A DNA stretch of 64,000 nt from Kumtagia sp963839725 (GTDB taxonomy: Bacteria; Pseudomonadota; Alphaproteobacteria; Rhizobiales; Rhizobiaceae). Location: contig CAWIWT010000026.1 in assembly GCA_963839725.1 (NCBI GenBank), positions 152,997-216,996 of the forward strand, read 5' to 3'. The notes beneath the pieces are model-generated. The model had not been told where the DNA came from. It ran no database searches and saw nothing but the letters and a program-made list of their open reading frames with translations. The position numbers and the translations under genes were made by a program. Shown in pieces: positions 45,360-55,589 of this stretch; position 1 is the first letter of the stretch, and each line of letters opens with the position of its first letter.

Positions 45360-45716
45360 AGCGTTAATGCCGGCGTTGAATGCTGCGATGACAATCGCCT
45401 GGGTGTCGACGAATGTGTTGTGCGAAGGAGCCATTGTCGATCATCGGCAGCACGAGCTGCTCCCAATTCATGTATCTCGGCGGGTTTACGGCATGAACGA
45501 TGATCGACACTCCCTGTGCCGCCGCAACGACGTCCGCGCGCTGCAAGGCGTCGCCCCCTACCCATTCAATTTGGGCCGGGCCAACGGTTTGATCGGTGGC
45601 GATATTGCGCCAAGCCGCGCACCTGCCAGCCGTGGCGAAGGAATGCTGCGGCGATGCTCCCGCCGATGCCGCCCGTCGCTCCAAGCACAAATGCCGTCTT
45701 CCAGCACGTTCCTCAT
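45360..45716 (-). pseudogene. remnant of an NAD(P)-binding epimerase/SDR gene
   Basis: One frame gives KTAFVLGATGGIGGSIAAAF with the Rossmann GATGGIGG motif; a shifted frame gives IEWVGGDALQRADVVAAAQG and SIIVHAVNPPRYMNWEQLV. Beyond 45400 the similarity fades and frames change again. The original was an NmrA/epimerase-like protein, divergent from a LysR gene. It is no longer translatable as one protein. Confidence 0.55.
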
Positions 45717-45801
45717 GCGAATTCGTTGCGATGGACGCAGGATGCGGCGATCATGGATGAAAAGGAATTGAAACTATCCAACAGGCGGTAGAAAGAAATT
45801 T

Positions 45802-45990
45802 ATGAGCAAAGCCATTGCTTGCGGCGATCAGCGTATCTTTTTGGCAGTCCTCGAAGAGGGTAGCCTGTCAGCTGCCGCGCAGGCTTGGCCTGTCGCATCC
45901 CACGGTGCGCGCGCATCGAGACGCTGGAAGACAGATTGGGCGCGGTGCGACGACGAGCGGCTGCTGAAGCTTTGGACTGACAGCCCTTTG
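45802..45990 (+). pseudogene. LysR family regulator remnant
   Basis: The N-terminal helix-turn-helix region is recognisable in two frames: DQRIFLAVLEEGSLSAAAQA then SHPTVRA and, shifted, IETLEDRLGAV, the classic LysR pattern. The effector domain is lost. It is divergent from the epimerase remnant, an arrangement typical of LysR genes and their targets. Confidence 0.6.
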
Positions 45991-46249
45991 ATGTTGCCAT
46001 CCTGCGCAGCACCGGCAGCCCGTCGCCCCAACGGGAGTAGCTCATGTTTCGTGGCTGCGACCGACATCACGCTCACCCAGGAGAAGTGCCGGAAGCCGCT
46101 GCTTTGGTATTCCAGCGAAGATTGCTGATGGCTCTTCCCCATGAACTGGATAGCCCTGCGGCAGGCGAAGCGCGGCGATCTTAGCGACCGTTGGCGCCAT
46201 CCGCGTTCGAGGAGCCGCAAGACGCGGCGCTTCAACAGCCAACTGACTT

Positions 46250-46573
46250 CTACTGAGGATAGAATGAATAGCTACGATGCACGTGGTTCGCAGCCAATTT
46301 GGCCAGATCGCTCCACAGGTGCTCAATCTGGTGCGCCAGCATCCGCAGGCGCTCATTTCTGACGTCAAAAGCAACGCTTTCGATCTCCGAGCGGCGCGCA
46401 TCAATCCGAACAACAAGCTCCGAAAGCGCGTCGGTAGTTAACCGGTCGTCCGCAAGAATTGCAGGCAGTTTCGCTGCCGTCGCAACCGCCGCACGGCCGC
46501 TTTCGCGAATTCGCTCAAATATCGATCGGTCGATAGGCGCGTCGTTGCGTGCGAGGATTGCACCTGCGGGCAT
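46250..46573 (-). CDS. small hypothetical protein, helical
   Basis: 107 residues starting MPAGAILARNDAPIDRSIFE, with GGAGTG 6 nt upstream. The sequence is charged and amphipathic (ELVVRIDARRSEIESVAFD), probably coiled coil. It overlaps no recognised remnant. No family was recognised. Its composition reads like protein, but it lies in a decaying stretch. Confidence 0.5.
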   Translation of the reverse strand: MPAGAILARNDAPIDRSIFERIRESGRAAVATAAKLPAILADDRLTTDALSELVVRIDARRSEIESVAFDVRNERLRMLAHQIEHLWSDLAKLAANHVHRSYSFYPQ

Positions 46574-46953
46574 ATTTCACTCCGAACTCTATCAAGCACC
46601 AGGGCGCAAGGAAGCACAATCAGATGACAGATTTTCGACGCGCCCAACGGCGAACGGGTACGCTCGCCTGATCGCCTGATGCTTCACCATCCAGTCAGTT
46701 TTTAAGAAAGCAGTCCCGCCAGCCCGGCGAGTAGACAGGCCGCAGCCAAATACCAGCGACCACGGCGACAATCGCTACGGTCGTCATCAGTTGTACGCAA
46801 TGCGGAGTGTATGCATGGAGGTGTTCCAATTGAACCAAGGGGAAGCCGCTGTTCTGCACTGACGCAAGGAACACAGCGCTCAAAATTGCGGACTGGTACA
46901 ATACCGATTGTTCGCATACCCTCGAGCCGGCTTTCTTTGAGGGGAGAATGGCT

Positions 46954-47280
46954 ATGACGCAGGACAATGAACAACAGTTGCTCAAGGTTACGATTTTGCG
47001 ACTGTTGCCTGATGGTTTGTCGCCTAAGAAAATGCTCGCGGCAGTTAAGGGCGAGCATCCGAAAGCTTCAAAATCAGAGATCATCCGCGCTGCGTTTGCA
47101 GCGATGATCGAGACCGCAGACACCGATGTGGTGAAATCGCTTGCCCTGCACAGTTTAGGAATGGATCTCCGCAAGACTGGAACGGGGGAGGAGGCGGAAG
47201 CCACTAAACAGAAAAAGAAACGCAAGGCCTCATATGACCTGCGTCTCTCCGATGAACTGGGCAATGCGATCGGAAGTTAG
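46954..47280 (+). CDS. small hypothetical protein
   Basis: 108 residues from the ATG at 46954, GGGGAGA 7 nt before; an ATG at 46948 is in frame. It starts MTQDNEQQLLKVTILRLLPDG and contains KKMLAAVKGEHPKASKSEIIRAAFAAMIE, a helical DNA-binding-like segment, then a lysine-rich linker EATKQKKKRKASYDLRL. No known domain was identified. The sequence could be a small nucleoid or regulator protein, but that is a guess from charge only. Confidence 0.6.
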   Translation: MTQDNEQQLLKVTILRLLPDGLSPKKMLAAVKGEHPKASKSEIIRAAFAAMIETADTDVVKSLALHSLGMDLRKTGTGEEAEATKQKKKRKASYDLRLSDELGNAIGS

Positions 47281-48213
47281 GCCTCAGACATCCGTCATTT
47301 GCGTGTCGCACAGGGATGGGGACAATAGGAAGCACCCGTTCGTCAGGTCGGGTGCCGGGAACGTCATTTCGGTTAGCTCAATCCGCCAGCGACAGAAGAG
47401 GTTTTCTCTTGTCGACGATGTAGGTGGCAAGCTCGGACGCGGTCTCGCTTCCGACTTTCTTGACCGAGTGGGTCGCTCCCGCGACGCGCTGCTTCCTAGG
47501 GAGGGCAGGCGCGATCGTCGATTTAAAAAGTCCGTCTAGGGGCGGATCGTTGCATCGACAGTTTTGACAAAACCATCAGTAGGTGGTCCATATCGACACG
47601 ACGATGGAGGCTAGCACTTCGAATAGCCGGGGATTCCAGTTTGAGCAGAAAACATCGGGAAACTCGTACGCACTTCACGTCAACCGCAAGCCTAGGGCCC
47701 CAAATCGCAGGTTAGCTGCCAACGCAAAGATCTACATCAACCTCCGCCTATAACTCCAGCTGTGTCGCATGCAGGAGTAGTTTTCACCCTTGATATGCTT
47801 GACCTGCCCGGCCAGCACTGACTTGGGCCACCCCGCCCCTAAAGTGACTGCCTTATGTCCGCGGTGCTACCGGCTTCTAGCGGGGCGACAGACACTCTTG
47901 GCGCATACGGCATATTGGTTGGCTCCCGCTACACGAAGCTCCACCACTCCTGCGCAAACGGGAAAGATGTATCCATCTCCCCGAGTACGCGATTGATCTG
48001 AGGCGATTTCACGCTTGCTGCCCGCCGCGAGCGGCCCTTCGCGCGTGTTAGATCGGTTGAATGATGCCGTGCAACTTCTGGAATTGAACGCCCGGGCCAA
48101 GGCCGCAGACACCGCTGGCGGCAACTAACCTCCGCACAGGTCAGGAACCCGGCGTGCCGTTCGGCCAGCCGACTGGTAAGATGCAATTGTTGCTCCCGCT
48201 AGCAAAATTGGGA
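47281..48213. other. gene-free stretch
   Basis: About 930 bp with no supported gene. Short minus-strand open segments (e.g. KKVGSETASELATYIVDKR near 47430) read like protein but have no start or full frame, so they may be remnants. Confidence 0.4.
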
Positions 48214-48561
48214 TCAAACACCCGGAAAATTCATAAATCGTACGAATAAGTTACCGAAGACCGCTCCGACCAAGCCGCCAACCGCCTTAACGGCAAAATC
48301 ATGGACCGTCCCGTGTCGGCCGGGAACAAGAAGCTGAGCGAGTTCGAAAGCAGCAGCCGCTAGAACCATCAGTAGGAGGACAAATGTTAGCTGACGCGGA
48401 TAGCCCAGTCCGAATAAGCCGCCGGACACAAGAAAGGTAATAAAACGCTCCGTATCAGCGGAAGCGCCACTTGTCGGTCTCAGCGACAAAGGTCCCGCGG
48501 TGACTATAAGGATTGTCAGCAACGAGAGCCACGCAGCGAATCGGATAAGAGACATTTCCAT
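48214..48561 (-). CDS. VanZ family protein
   Basis: 115 residues with four membrane segments: LIRFAAWLSLLTILIVTAG, FITFLVSGGLFGLGY, LTFVLLLMVLAAAAFELAQL and VGGLVGAVFGNLFVRFM. The VanZ core is ELAQLLVPGRHGTVHDFAVK. Stand-alone VanZ-like genes are often found near polysaccharide genes in rhizobia, and the export cluster begins 2.3 kb downstream. Function unknown. Confidence 0.75.
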   Translation of the reverse strand: MEMSLIRFAAWLSLLTILIVTAGPLSLRPTSGASADTERFITFLVSGGLFGLGYPRQLTFVLLLMVLAAAAFELAQLLVPGRHGTVHDFAVKAVGGLVGAVFGNLFVRFMNFPGV

Positions 48562-48778
48562 CGATACTTATATACGGTCCTTCACAATCTATGGCAGTGT
48601 GGACCGCTTACCTGGTCACTCCAGGCGATAAGGATCCAAAACGAACCAGACCGCCGCCCATACGGCCGTCGCATCAAAGAGCGCCGCGCCTTCGCGTCGG
48701 ATCCGAAAGCTGGGGTGCCGCTCTGGCCAATGAATTTGACTGGGATCGGCCGCGAACGCCTTTTTTAACAGCCTAGGC

Positions 48779-49123
48779 CTATTTAGCGACATTCATTCTT
48801 CGCGCGGCAAAGTTCATCATTTCGTATGCAGCCTTGTTGCGGTTCCACCCAACCGCTTCAAACTGATCTAGAAGTTCCTCTAGCAGCGGACCTAGTGCTT
48901 CTCTGCACTCCGCATCATACTGTATGTCTATCAGTAGCCGCTTTGGTCTTTTTATTTCCTGCTTGAGTATTGTTCCATCCGCAATAGTGAATTGTAGAGA
49001 GGCATCTACCAACGCCGTATCAGGTTGATTGTCCTGTTGACGATGGCCACGACCAGAAACGGCACGAGCGATCCTCAACGCCGTTCCCGGGTCGCTGGCA
49101 TCTAGAACCTGCAATGTTGACAT
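48779..49123 (-). CDS. hypothetical protein
   Basis: 114 residues from the ATG at 49123, preceded by GAGGCGG. It starts MSTLQVLDASDPGTALRIAR and has a central PKRLLIDIQYDAECREALGP helix and an EAVGWNRNKAAYEMMNFAAR end. There is no signal or membrane segment. No family was recognised. It could be a small regulator of the adjoining polysaccharide genes, but nothing in the sequence shows this. Confidence 0.5.
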   Translation of the reverse strand: MSTLQVLDASDPGTALRIARAVSGRGHRQQDNQPDTALVDASLQFTIADGTILKQEIKRPKRLLIDIQYDAECREALGPLLEELLDQFEAVGWNRNKAAYEMMNFAARRMNVAK

Positions 49124-50855
49124 GAACAACCGCCTCGCGATCAAAGCGTACAATCATCCCACCAATCCGGGTTCTCGGCAATCCCATTCGAGATTCAAGA
49201 CGAGAGCGACAAAACCCAGGCGCCCAAGGTTCCCGCCTGATTGCCGATCGAATGACCGCGAAATTAGGAAACCCATCTGCCTCTGCAATGATTACCTCGG
49301 GAAGCAATTATCTTTGAGAAACGACATCGTCTGCTGAGGTTACATTCCTCTTATCGAGAGATGTCTGCGCTCAACAGGTGCGCCTCGTCAAAAAAGACGA
49401 GCTTGGGTTTGCGAGGCCGCCGACAGCGGCAGCTAGCGGAACAGCTCTTTGAGGAGCCAATACGGGAACGTGGTGTAGACGTTCGACGCTCCCAAAGCTT
49501 TCAGGCATGCATGCGGCTTCGCTGGCGCTGGGCTAGACGTCAGGGTGAAGCCGCGCCAATCGCCCAACGGTTGCTTGAGGTGGAGCCGAATTGCCTTAAT
49601 TGATCATCCCACTGGATAGCCTGAGTTGCGCGTCTGTCATCACTTGCAGGATATCTTCCTTGACTACCACTTGTCCTTCCTCGTGGTTACTTCGGCAAAT
49701 TCGTGTATCCCTACTCCGTGGCATCTGCCTCCCATGCCCTGTCGCGTTCTTTTTGCGTCGGATTTGCCGTCTCGCCGGTGAGCAGCCAAATCGATCAGCC
49801 TGCCGGACAGCGGCTTTTCCATGCGTGGAGGGAACAAGCATCGTTCGATCCGATTAAGTCGCCGCGCGCCAGGTTTGCTGTCCGGCCCACCTACACGCGC
49901 CACAGTCGCCCAACTGTGGAAGCCTGCCGCACGCTACGATCCCCCATTCGCCTGCGGCGGGTCATTCATGCGGCGACGATCTCTAAATCGCGGGTTTCAC
50001 AAAAGAGAGCGCAAGGACGGCTACGGTCGCCAACAAACTAAAGCCAACTACACGGTAGATGGCTGACCATAGGCGTCTTCGCGCTCCAAGCCACTCACCA
50101 TGCCACGCAGTCCTTTTCGTCGCTCACCCTCGGCCCCTCAGATCCGATTGTGAAACAATACGTCCGGTCGATCCGAATAGAACTAACCACTTTCAGCCTT
50201 TCTGGCTCCGCATGTCAGGTTTGCCGCCGCAAGCTCTACGGAAAAGACGCAATCGTTGCTGCATTTGCCTACAAACTTGCAACGGTGAGAGGCTAGTTCA
50301 AGACGGCTCTGCGGAGCGTAGGCCGCCTAACCCAAGAAGGGCCGCCGATTAGATTTTTTTTGCCCGGCAGATGGACAAATGCGGTAAGATCGCTGCGAAT
50401 TATCGCGTACCTTCGCTCGGCTCGGAACATCCCCCGCTTGGCCGGGCGGCGCGGCGGCTGTCAATTTGCTTCGCGCAGGAACTGACCTGCACGCGCGACT
50501 GTCGGCTCTATTGTGGAAGCCCGTCGCACGTAGAATCGTATCTGCCTTCCCCGCACGCGTGCGTCCGGCCGCCACGGGGCTAAAAGCGGAGGTTGAGGCC
50601 AGCCGGCCGCCGATCAGTGCCGACCACACGCAACCTGTCCCGACTCGGACAATCTACCGTTGTGAGGCTAAGATTTCGTTGCAAGAGGAGGTGGCCAACG
50701 CCGCGTCAGTGTTTCACGCAATGGTTCGCTCGGCAGCCCTAATCCGTTAATCATGGCTCGGTGGAAGTCTTGCGTGCGTCAACCCAATAATGGATAACTT
50801 CGCCCTAGGGGTAAATGGGTTTGTAAAGGACAGTCGAGAGCGGCTGGGGCAATTC
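49124..50855. other. gene-poor spacer with a degenerate repeat pair
   Basis: About 1.7 kb with no supported gene before the export cluster. Segments 49890-49941 and 50486-50537 are diverged copies of one another (both with TGTGGAAGCC and GTCGCAC-like blocks), suggesting a decayed duplicated element. Confidence 0.4.
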
Positions 50856-52061
50856 ATGCGCACGCAGCTATTTTTTTCTCTGTTCTTGTCGATGTTTGCG
50901 CATGTGGCCCTTGCCCAAGAGCCGTATCGGCTGCAGCCTGGAGATGCAGTTGAGCTCTGGGTTGCGCAAGAGGAACAGCTGAACAGGCAAGTCTCGATCG
51001 GGCCTGACGGTCGATTGTCGTTGCCGCTGGTCGGCCAGGTCGTCGCACAAGGGATGACGACCGAAGAACTGGCGAAGACCTTCAAGCAGCGTCTCCAGAC
51101 CTACTATTCCGAGGATCTCGACATCACCGTGATGTTGCAACCCAATGCGATTCATGCGCGTTCGGTTTTCGTGGCGGGCGATGTGACCAATCCTGGTGTG
51201 TATCCCTACCGACCGGATATGACGGTGATCCATGTGCTGAGCGTCGCCGGAGGGCTTTATCGCGCTACGTTCGTGGCCGCCGACCAAGACCGATCCACGA
51301 TGCTTCGCGGCGATATAGCGCGAACCCAGAACCGCGTGAACCAGTTGGGAGTCACAATTGCGCGGCTACAGGCCGAACTGTTGAATTTGACAAAGATCAG
51401 CGAAGGGCAAGAAGAGCTTGTCGGAATTCCGGCGGAAACGCTCAAGGGCCTCCTGGCCCAGGAGCAGGCCGTCTTGGACACGAACATTGATGAACTGCGC
51501 ATCAAGGAGTTGGCTGAGAAGCAGTTGAAGGACATCGCTACGCGCAGCCTCGAAGCCGCCAAGGAGCAGTTGCGTAGTGTCGACACCCGGATCAATTTGG
51601 CGCAGCAACGACTGGAAAACGCAAACAAGTTGATCGCTAAGGGCTTCTCTCAAGGCTCCCAGAGGCTCGAATTGGAAAGCACGATTGCGTCGATGGAAGG
51701 CGAAAGAAGTGAGTATCTCGCCGACTTAGCCACCCAAGAGGCGGCGGTGGTTAATTCTGATGCCGGCATGGAAGCGTTTCTGCACGAACGAAAGGCCGCG
51801 CTTCTGACTGCCCTCAACAGCACCAAACGTGAGAGGGAGGCGCTGGTCTCGACTTTGAACGACAGCATCAAAGCATTGGCGGCTTATAACGAGGCCACAA
51901 CTACCGCAGAGAGTGCGGTGATCACATACACTGTGCTGCGGACAAGAGACGGGAAGACAGAGGAAATCCCCGCGACCGAGCTGACGCCGATCGAGCCGGG
52001 CGATCTGATCCGCGTCAGCAAACTGCTTGCCGGCGGGACTGCGGTCGTAGCTGGCGATTGA
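50856..52061 (+). CDS. polysaccharide export protein (Wza/ExoF-like)
   Basis: 401 residues from the ATG at 50856 (MRTQLFFSLFLSMFAHVALA, a signal peptide). The Poly_export domain starts YRLQPGDAVELWVAQEEQLN and SIGPDGRLSLPLVGQVVAQG; an SLBB-like segment is VFVAGDVTNPGVYPYRPDMT. A long coiled coil (LRIKELAEKQLKDIATRSLE, ALLTALNSTKREREALVSTL) follows, as in ExoF. It ends with a second SLBB-like part (ELTPIEPGDLIRVSKLLAGG). It forms the outer-membrane/periplasmic part of the exporter with the chain-length protein. Confidence 0.88.
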   Translation: MRTQLFFSLFLSMFAHVALAQEPYRLQPGDAVELWVAQEEQLNRQVSIGPDGRLSLPLVGQVVAQGMTTEELAKTFKQRLQTYYSEDLDITVMLQPNAIHARSVFVAGDVTNPGVYPYRPDMTVIHVLSVAGGLYRATFVAADQDRSTMLRGDIARTQNRVNQLGVTIARLQAELLNLTKISEGQEELVGIPAETLKGLLAQEQAVLDTNIDELRIKELAEKQLKDIATRSLEAAKEQLRSVDTRINLAQQRLENANKLIAKGFSQGSQRLELESTIASMEGERSEYLADLATQEAAVVNSDAGMEAFLHERKAALLTALNSTKREREALVSTLNDSIKALAAYNEATTTAESAVITYTVLRTRDGKTEEIPATELTPIEPGDLIRVSKLLAGGTAVVAGD

Positions 52062-52095
52062 CGATGTTAGGTTCCAAACCAGTCGGAATAACTTG

Positions 52096-53671
52096 ATGCA
52101 AAATGATGTTCGGATGCTACACTATTATTGGGAATTGTTCTGGCGCCGGCCGTTGGTGTGGCTGATCCCAAGTATTCTCGTCTTTGCAGTTGGCGCGTTT
52201 TACGTTCTATCCAAGCCGAAGACCTACACCGCCGAAGCACTCATCGTCGTCAGATCCGACAAGATTTCTCCAACCTTGATTCAGTCGACGGTTACAAGCG
52301 AACGGCTGCATTTCATCGAGCAGCGCGTCTTGGCGCGCGACAATCTCCTTGCGCTTGTTACCAAGTTTGATCTGTTTCCGGGGCTGCGTGGCACACTCTC
52401 GAAAAGCAACCTTGCGGATATTGTACGGAAGTCAGATCCGCATCACAGCGGAAGCGTCCGAGTCTTCCGAACAATATGTCGGCCGCTCGGTTTTCAGAAT
52501 AAGCTTCGAGGGGGAAACGCCTGAGTTGAGTGCAGCGGTTACGTCGGAAATTGTTACGCTTATCGTGAACGAGAACCGTCGCGCACGCCTCTCGCAGGCG
52601 TCGGACGCGACCCATTTCCTTGAGCGCGAAGTGGCCACGCTGACCGATCGATTGCATGCCCTTGACACCAAGTGGGACGAGTTCATCACGCTGAACCAGA
52701 ACGCGCTGCCCAGCCGACAAAGCGCTCACCTTCAGGAGATTCAGTCCAATCAGCAAGAGCTCGCAGAAGTGGAGGCGACGAGTGCCGACCTTGCATCGGA
52801 GATTCGAATCCTCAAGGCTGAACTATCCCTGGGGATGCCGCTCGCCGACGCAACGGTGAGGAGCCGAACTGAACAGCTGTCCGCATTGAAGACGCAGTTG
52901 GCGACAAGGCTCTCCGTTCTGTCGGAAGCTCATCCCGAAATAAAGACCCTGAGATCGCGAATAGCTTCGGTCGAAGCGGAGATGGTTCAGGCCGTTCCAC
53001 AAGGTGCCTCGGCAGACACGACAAAGATCAAGGATCTCGGACCGGAACTGGGTCTGATCGCTGAAAAAATCAACTCGGCTGAACAGAAGCAAGACGTTAT
53101 CGCAGAAAGGCGGGAACGGTTGAAGGCAAGTCTTGCTTCTCTGAGGGAAATCGTCGCGCGGATGCCAGAGGTGGAAGCGGAAATGACAAGCTTGCAGCGG
53201 CAGAAGGATGCCACGCAGAGCATTCTCGACGACATGGCTGCCAAACTCAACACTGCGCGCCTCGGCGAACGCCTAGAGTTCGACCAGCAGGCCGATCAGA
53301 TCGAGGTGCTGGAGCCTGCGGACGTACCGGAAGCTGCAAGCGGCCCGAGCCGTATGAAGATCTTGCTTGTGGTTCTTGTGCTGGCTGGAGCAACAGGCCT
53401 CGCGGCGTTATTTTTGTCGGACACCATGGATAAGACAATTCGGGGAACATTCGACGTATCGCGAACCCTGGAGGGTCGTCCACTCGTCGTCGTGCCGTTT
53501 TGGGCTAGTGAATCCTCCAGCTTGGCGCGAAAAACGATTAAAAGCATCGTTACCGGCGTAGCGCTGCTATTGGCGGCCGAAAGCTGGGAGCAGCGCAGCG
53601 GCTTGGAGCGATGGCGTCCGGCTTCAATAAACGGACTAGCGCAGCCCGCGTTGTTCGTGAAGATTGCGTAA
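52096..53671 (+). pseudogene. polysaccharide chain-length determinant (Wzz/GumC-type), one frameshift
   Basis: The first frame (52096 on) has ELFWRRPLVWLIPSILVFAV and FYVLSKPKTYTAEALI, the Wzz N-terminal membrane helix and domain. The second frame, from about 52432, continues QIRITAEASESSEQYVGRSV and has long coiled coils (LQEIQSNQQELAEVEATSAD) and the second membrane helix KILLVVLVLAGATGLAALF. An extra T in CGGAAGTCAGATC explains the break. With the single-base correction it is a complete inner-membrane co-polymerase of about 525 residues. Confidence 0.8.
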
Positions 53672-53686
53672 AGGAGATGTGATCAG

Positions 53687-54490
53687 GTGGAAGGCGTACT
53701 CCAGGCTCTGAAACGTATGCACGCCAAAACCGGTGCGCAACAAGTAAGCGAACCCACCAGCAAGCCAGCAGGTACGGTATCACCCACGGGGCACGATACG
53801 GAAATTCTGCGCCGGATTGCTATTGGCGCGGCGCTGAGGCTCGATCGATCTACGCTGATGGCGAACCGGATCGTCTCGTTCGACAGCGGTAGTGACCTGA
53901 CACGGCCGTACGACGTATTGCGAAATCTCGTGCTAAACGATTTGTCGGAGGTCGGTTCCCGCACGATCGCGGTGACGTCCCCGACAAACGGCTGTGGCGT
54001 CACCGTGACGGCGGCGAATCTGGCATTCAGCATCGCCCGCTTGAGGACGACCAAGGTGCTACTCGTCGACGGCAATCCAGATGCCCCTGGGATACCGGCG
54101 GCCCTCGGAAGGTCGGGCCTTCTATTCAGCCCCGCAGGTGCCGATTGGGACTTCCACCTCAGCGCGGTCGATGTCGACGGCGTAGAGCTCTATGTCGGTT
54201 CCGCGGCCTTGATGAGCAAATCGAGGCACCGAGGGGCTTTCGACCAGGAAAACTTAGCATCACTTGCCCAGCTAAAACAGCAGCTCGGCCCTCTGACAGT
54301 AGTCCTCGACCTGCCGCCGATGCTGACGGGCGACCAGACTCTCCCCTTAATTCTCGGAGCGGATATGGTCCTGCTTGTCTTGGCCGTTGGCCACTCGACC
54401 GTTGCGGATCTCGAGGCATGTAAGACCTATCTGAACGAGAGTGGAAGGGTGCAGGTCGTCCTCAATAAATCCCGGAAGCATGGTCTTTGA
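53687..54490 (+). CDS. CpsD/CapB-like BY-kinase homologue lacking the Walker A lysine
   Basis: 267 residues from a GTG at 53687, AGGAGA upstream. The C-terminal kinase-like domain has RPYDVLRNLVLNDL, the altered Walker A VTSPTNGCGVTVTAANLAFS (GCGVT where related proteins have GCGKT), Walker A' VLLVDGNPDAPG and Walker B VVLDLPP. There is no Tyr-rich tail. The loss of the lysine suggests it cannot hydrolyse ATP and acts as a structural partner of the chain-length protein. It lies 15 bp downstream of that gene. Confidence 0.8.
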   Translation: MEGVLQALKRMHAKTGAQQVSEPTSKPAGTVSPTGHDTEILRRIAIGAALRLDRSTLMANRIVSFDSGSDLTRPYDVLRNLVLNDLSEVGSRTIAVTSPTNGCGVTVTAANLAFSIARLRTTKVLLVDGNPDAPGIPAALGRSGLLFSPAGADWDFHLSAVDVDGVELYVGSAALMSKSRHRGAFDQENLASLAQLKQQLGPLTVVLDLPPMLTGDQTLPLILGADMVLLVLAVGHSTVADLEACKTYLNESGRVQVVLNKSRKHGL

Positions 54491-54600
54491 TTGCCTCCGT
54501 CGGAACAGAATGCCGCAGTTTCGACGGCTTAAGGGGAGCTCCTTCGGTGAGTTCGCTTCCCGGATCGCCTTGGCTCGAGTGACAGGCCCGGGAGCAACGG

Positions 54601-55446
54601 ATGTATGAAGCGTACTTCGGCCTTCGGGAGAAGCCATTTTCAATTCTGCCTGACCCCAAGTTCCTCTTTTTCGGCCAGCACCATCGTGTTGCCTACGCGA
54701 TGCTGGAATACGGGATCATCAATCAGGCGGGCTTCACGATCGTAACCGGAGCCATCGGCTCCGGGAAAACGACGCTGGTAAGAAAACTCGTAGAAAGTCT
54801 GAAGGATGACGTCGTCCTGGCCGTGATCACCAATACGTCCCAGAATTTCGGGGGCCTGTTGGAATGGATCATGATGGCTTTTGACCAACCATTTGAGAAC
54901 AAGGCGTACCCTCGTCTTTTCAAGGACTTTCAGCAGTTCCTCAGCGAAGTTCACGCGGCTGGAAAAAGAGCCGTTCTCGTCATCGATGAAGCGCAAAACC
55001 TCGGTCCGGGTCTTTTGGAAGAGTTGCGGATGTTGTCGAATACCAACATCGACAAGATGCTGTTGCAGCTAATACTCGTGGGCCAGCCGGAACTGAGAGA
55101 CATGCTGCGGGCACCGGAGCTTGTACAATTCGCGCAACGCGTTTCGTCGGATTACCACCTGCTACCGTTTCGCGTTAAGGATGCCATCGCGTACATCGAT
55201 CATCGGCTGATGGTGGTGGGAGGCCGGCCTGAACTGTTCGCGCGGGCGGCCAAGGTGTTGATCCACGAGGCGTCCGGCGGTGTTCCAAGGACTATAAACA
55301 TTCTAGCGGACCGATGCTTGGTCTACGCTTTCGGGGCAGGCAAGAAGTATGTCAGGAAGAGCACCGCGAGAGCGGTCATAACTGACATGCAGCGATACGG
55401 AATTACCCTTACCATGAGCCAACCGAGTTCACCCACACTGCTCTGA
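54601..55446 (+). CDS. ExeA/GspA-type AAA ATPase
   Basis: 281 residues. It begins MYEAYFGLREKPFSILPDPK, the usual ExeA-family opening. Walker A is VTGAIGSGKTTLVRKLVESL, Walker B is RAVLVIDEAQNLGPGLLEEL, and sensor regions LILVGQPELRDML and FRVKDAIAYIDHRL follow. Such ATPases occur in exosortase-associated polysaccharide clusters and beside type II secretion genes. Here, with export and chain-length genes, it probably serves polysaccharide assembly. GGGAGC precedes the ATG. It is intact. Confidence 0.88.
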   Translation: MYEAYFGLREKPFSILPDPKFLFFGQHHRVAYAMLEYGIINQAGFTIVTGAIGSGKTTLVRKLVESLKDDVVLAVITNTSQNFGGLLEWIMMAFDQPFENKAYPRLFKDFQQFLSEVHAAGKRAVLVIDEAQNLGPGLLEELRMLSNTNIDKMLLQLILVGQPELRDMLRAPELVQFAQRVSSDYHLLPFRVKDAIAYIDHRLMVVGGRPELFARAAKVLIHEASGGVPRTINILADRCLVYAFGAGKKYVRKSTARAVITDMQRYGITLTMSQPSSPTLL

Positions 55447-55589
55447 AACAGGAGTCTCGAAGCGCCCGGCTCTGGCGTTCCCATTGTAACTACGATCGCA
55501 AGATCCTGGTGTCGCCATGGTGACGAGCACGGAATATCTTGGTTTTACTGGTGATTAACATGGTCCCCGTTGGGTTTGGGAAGGAAATA

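Noticed and set aside
48591..48776. Plus-strand open frame of 61 codons after the VanZ-type gene
   Set aside because: Arg/Pro-rich composition, no clear ribosome binding site and no family.
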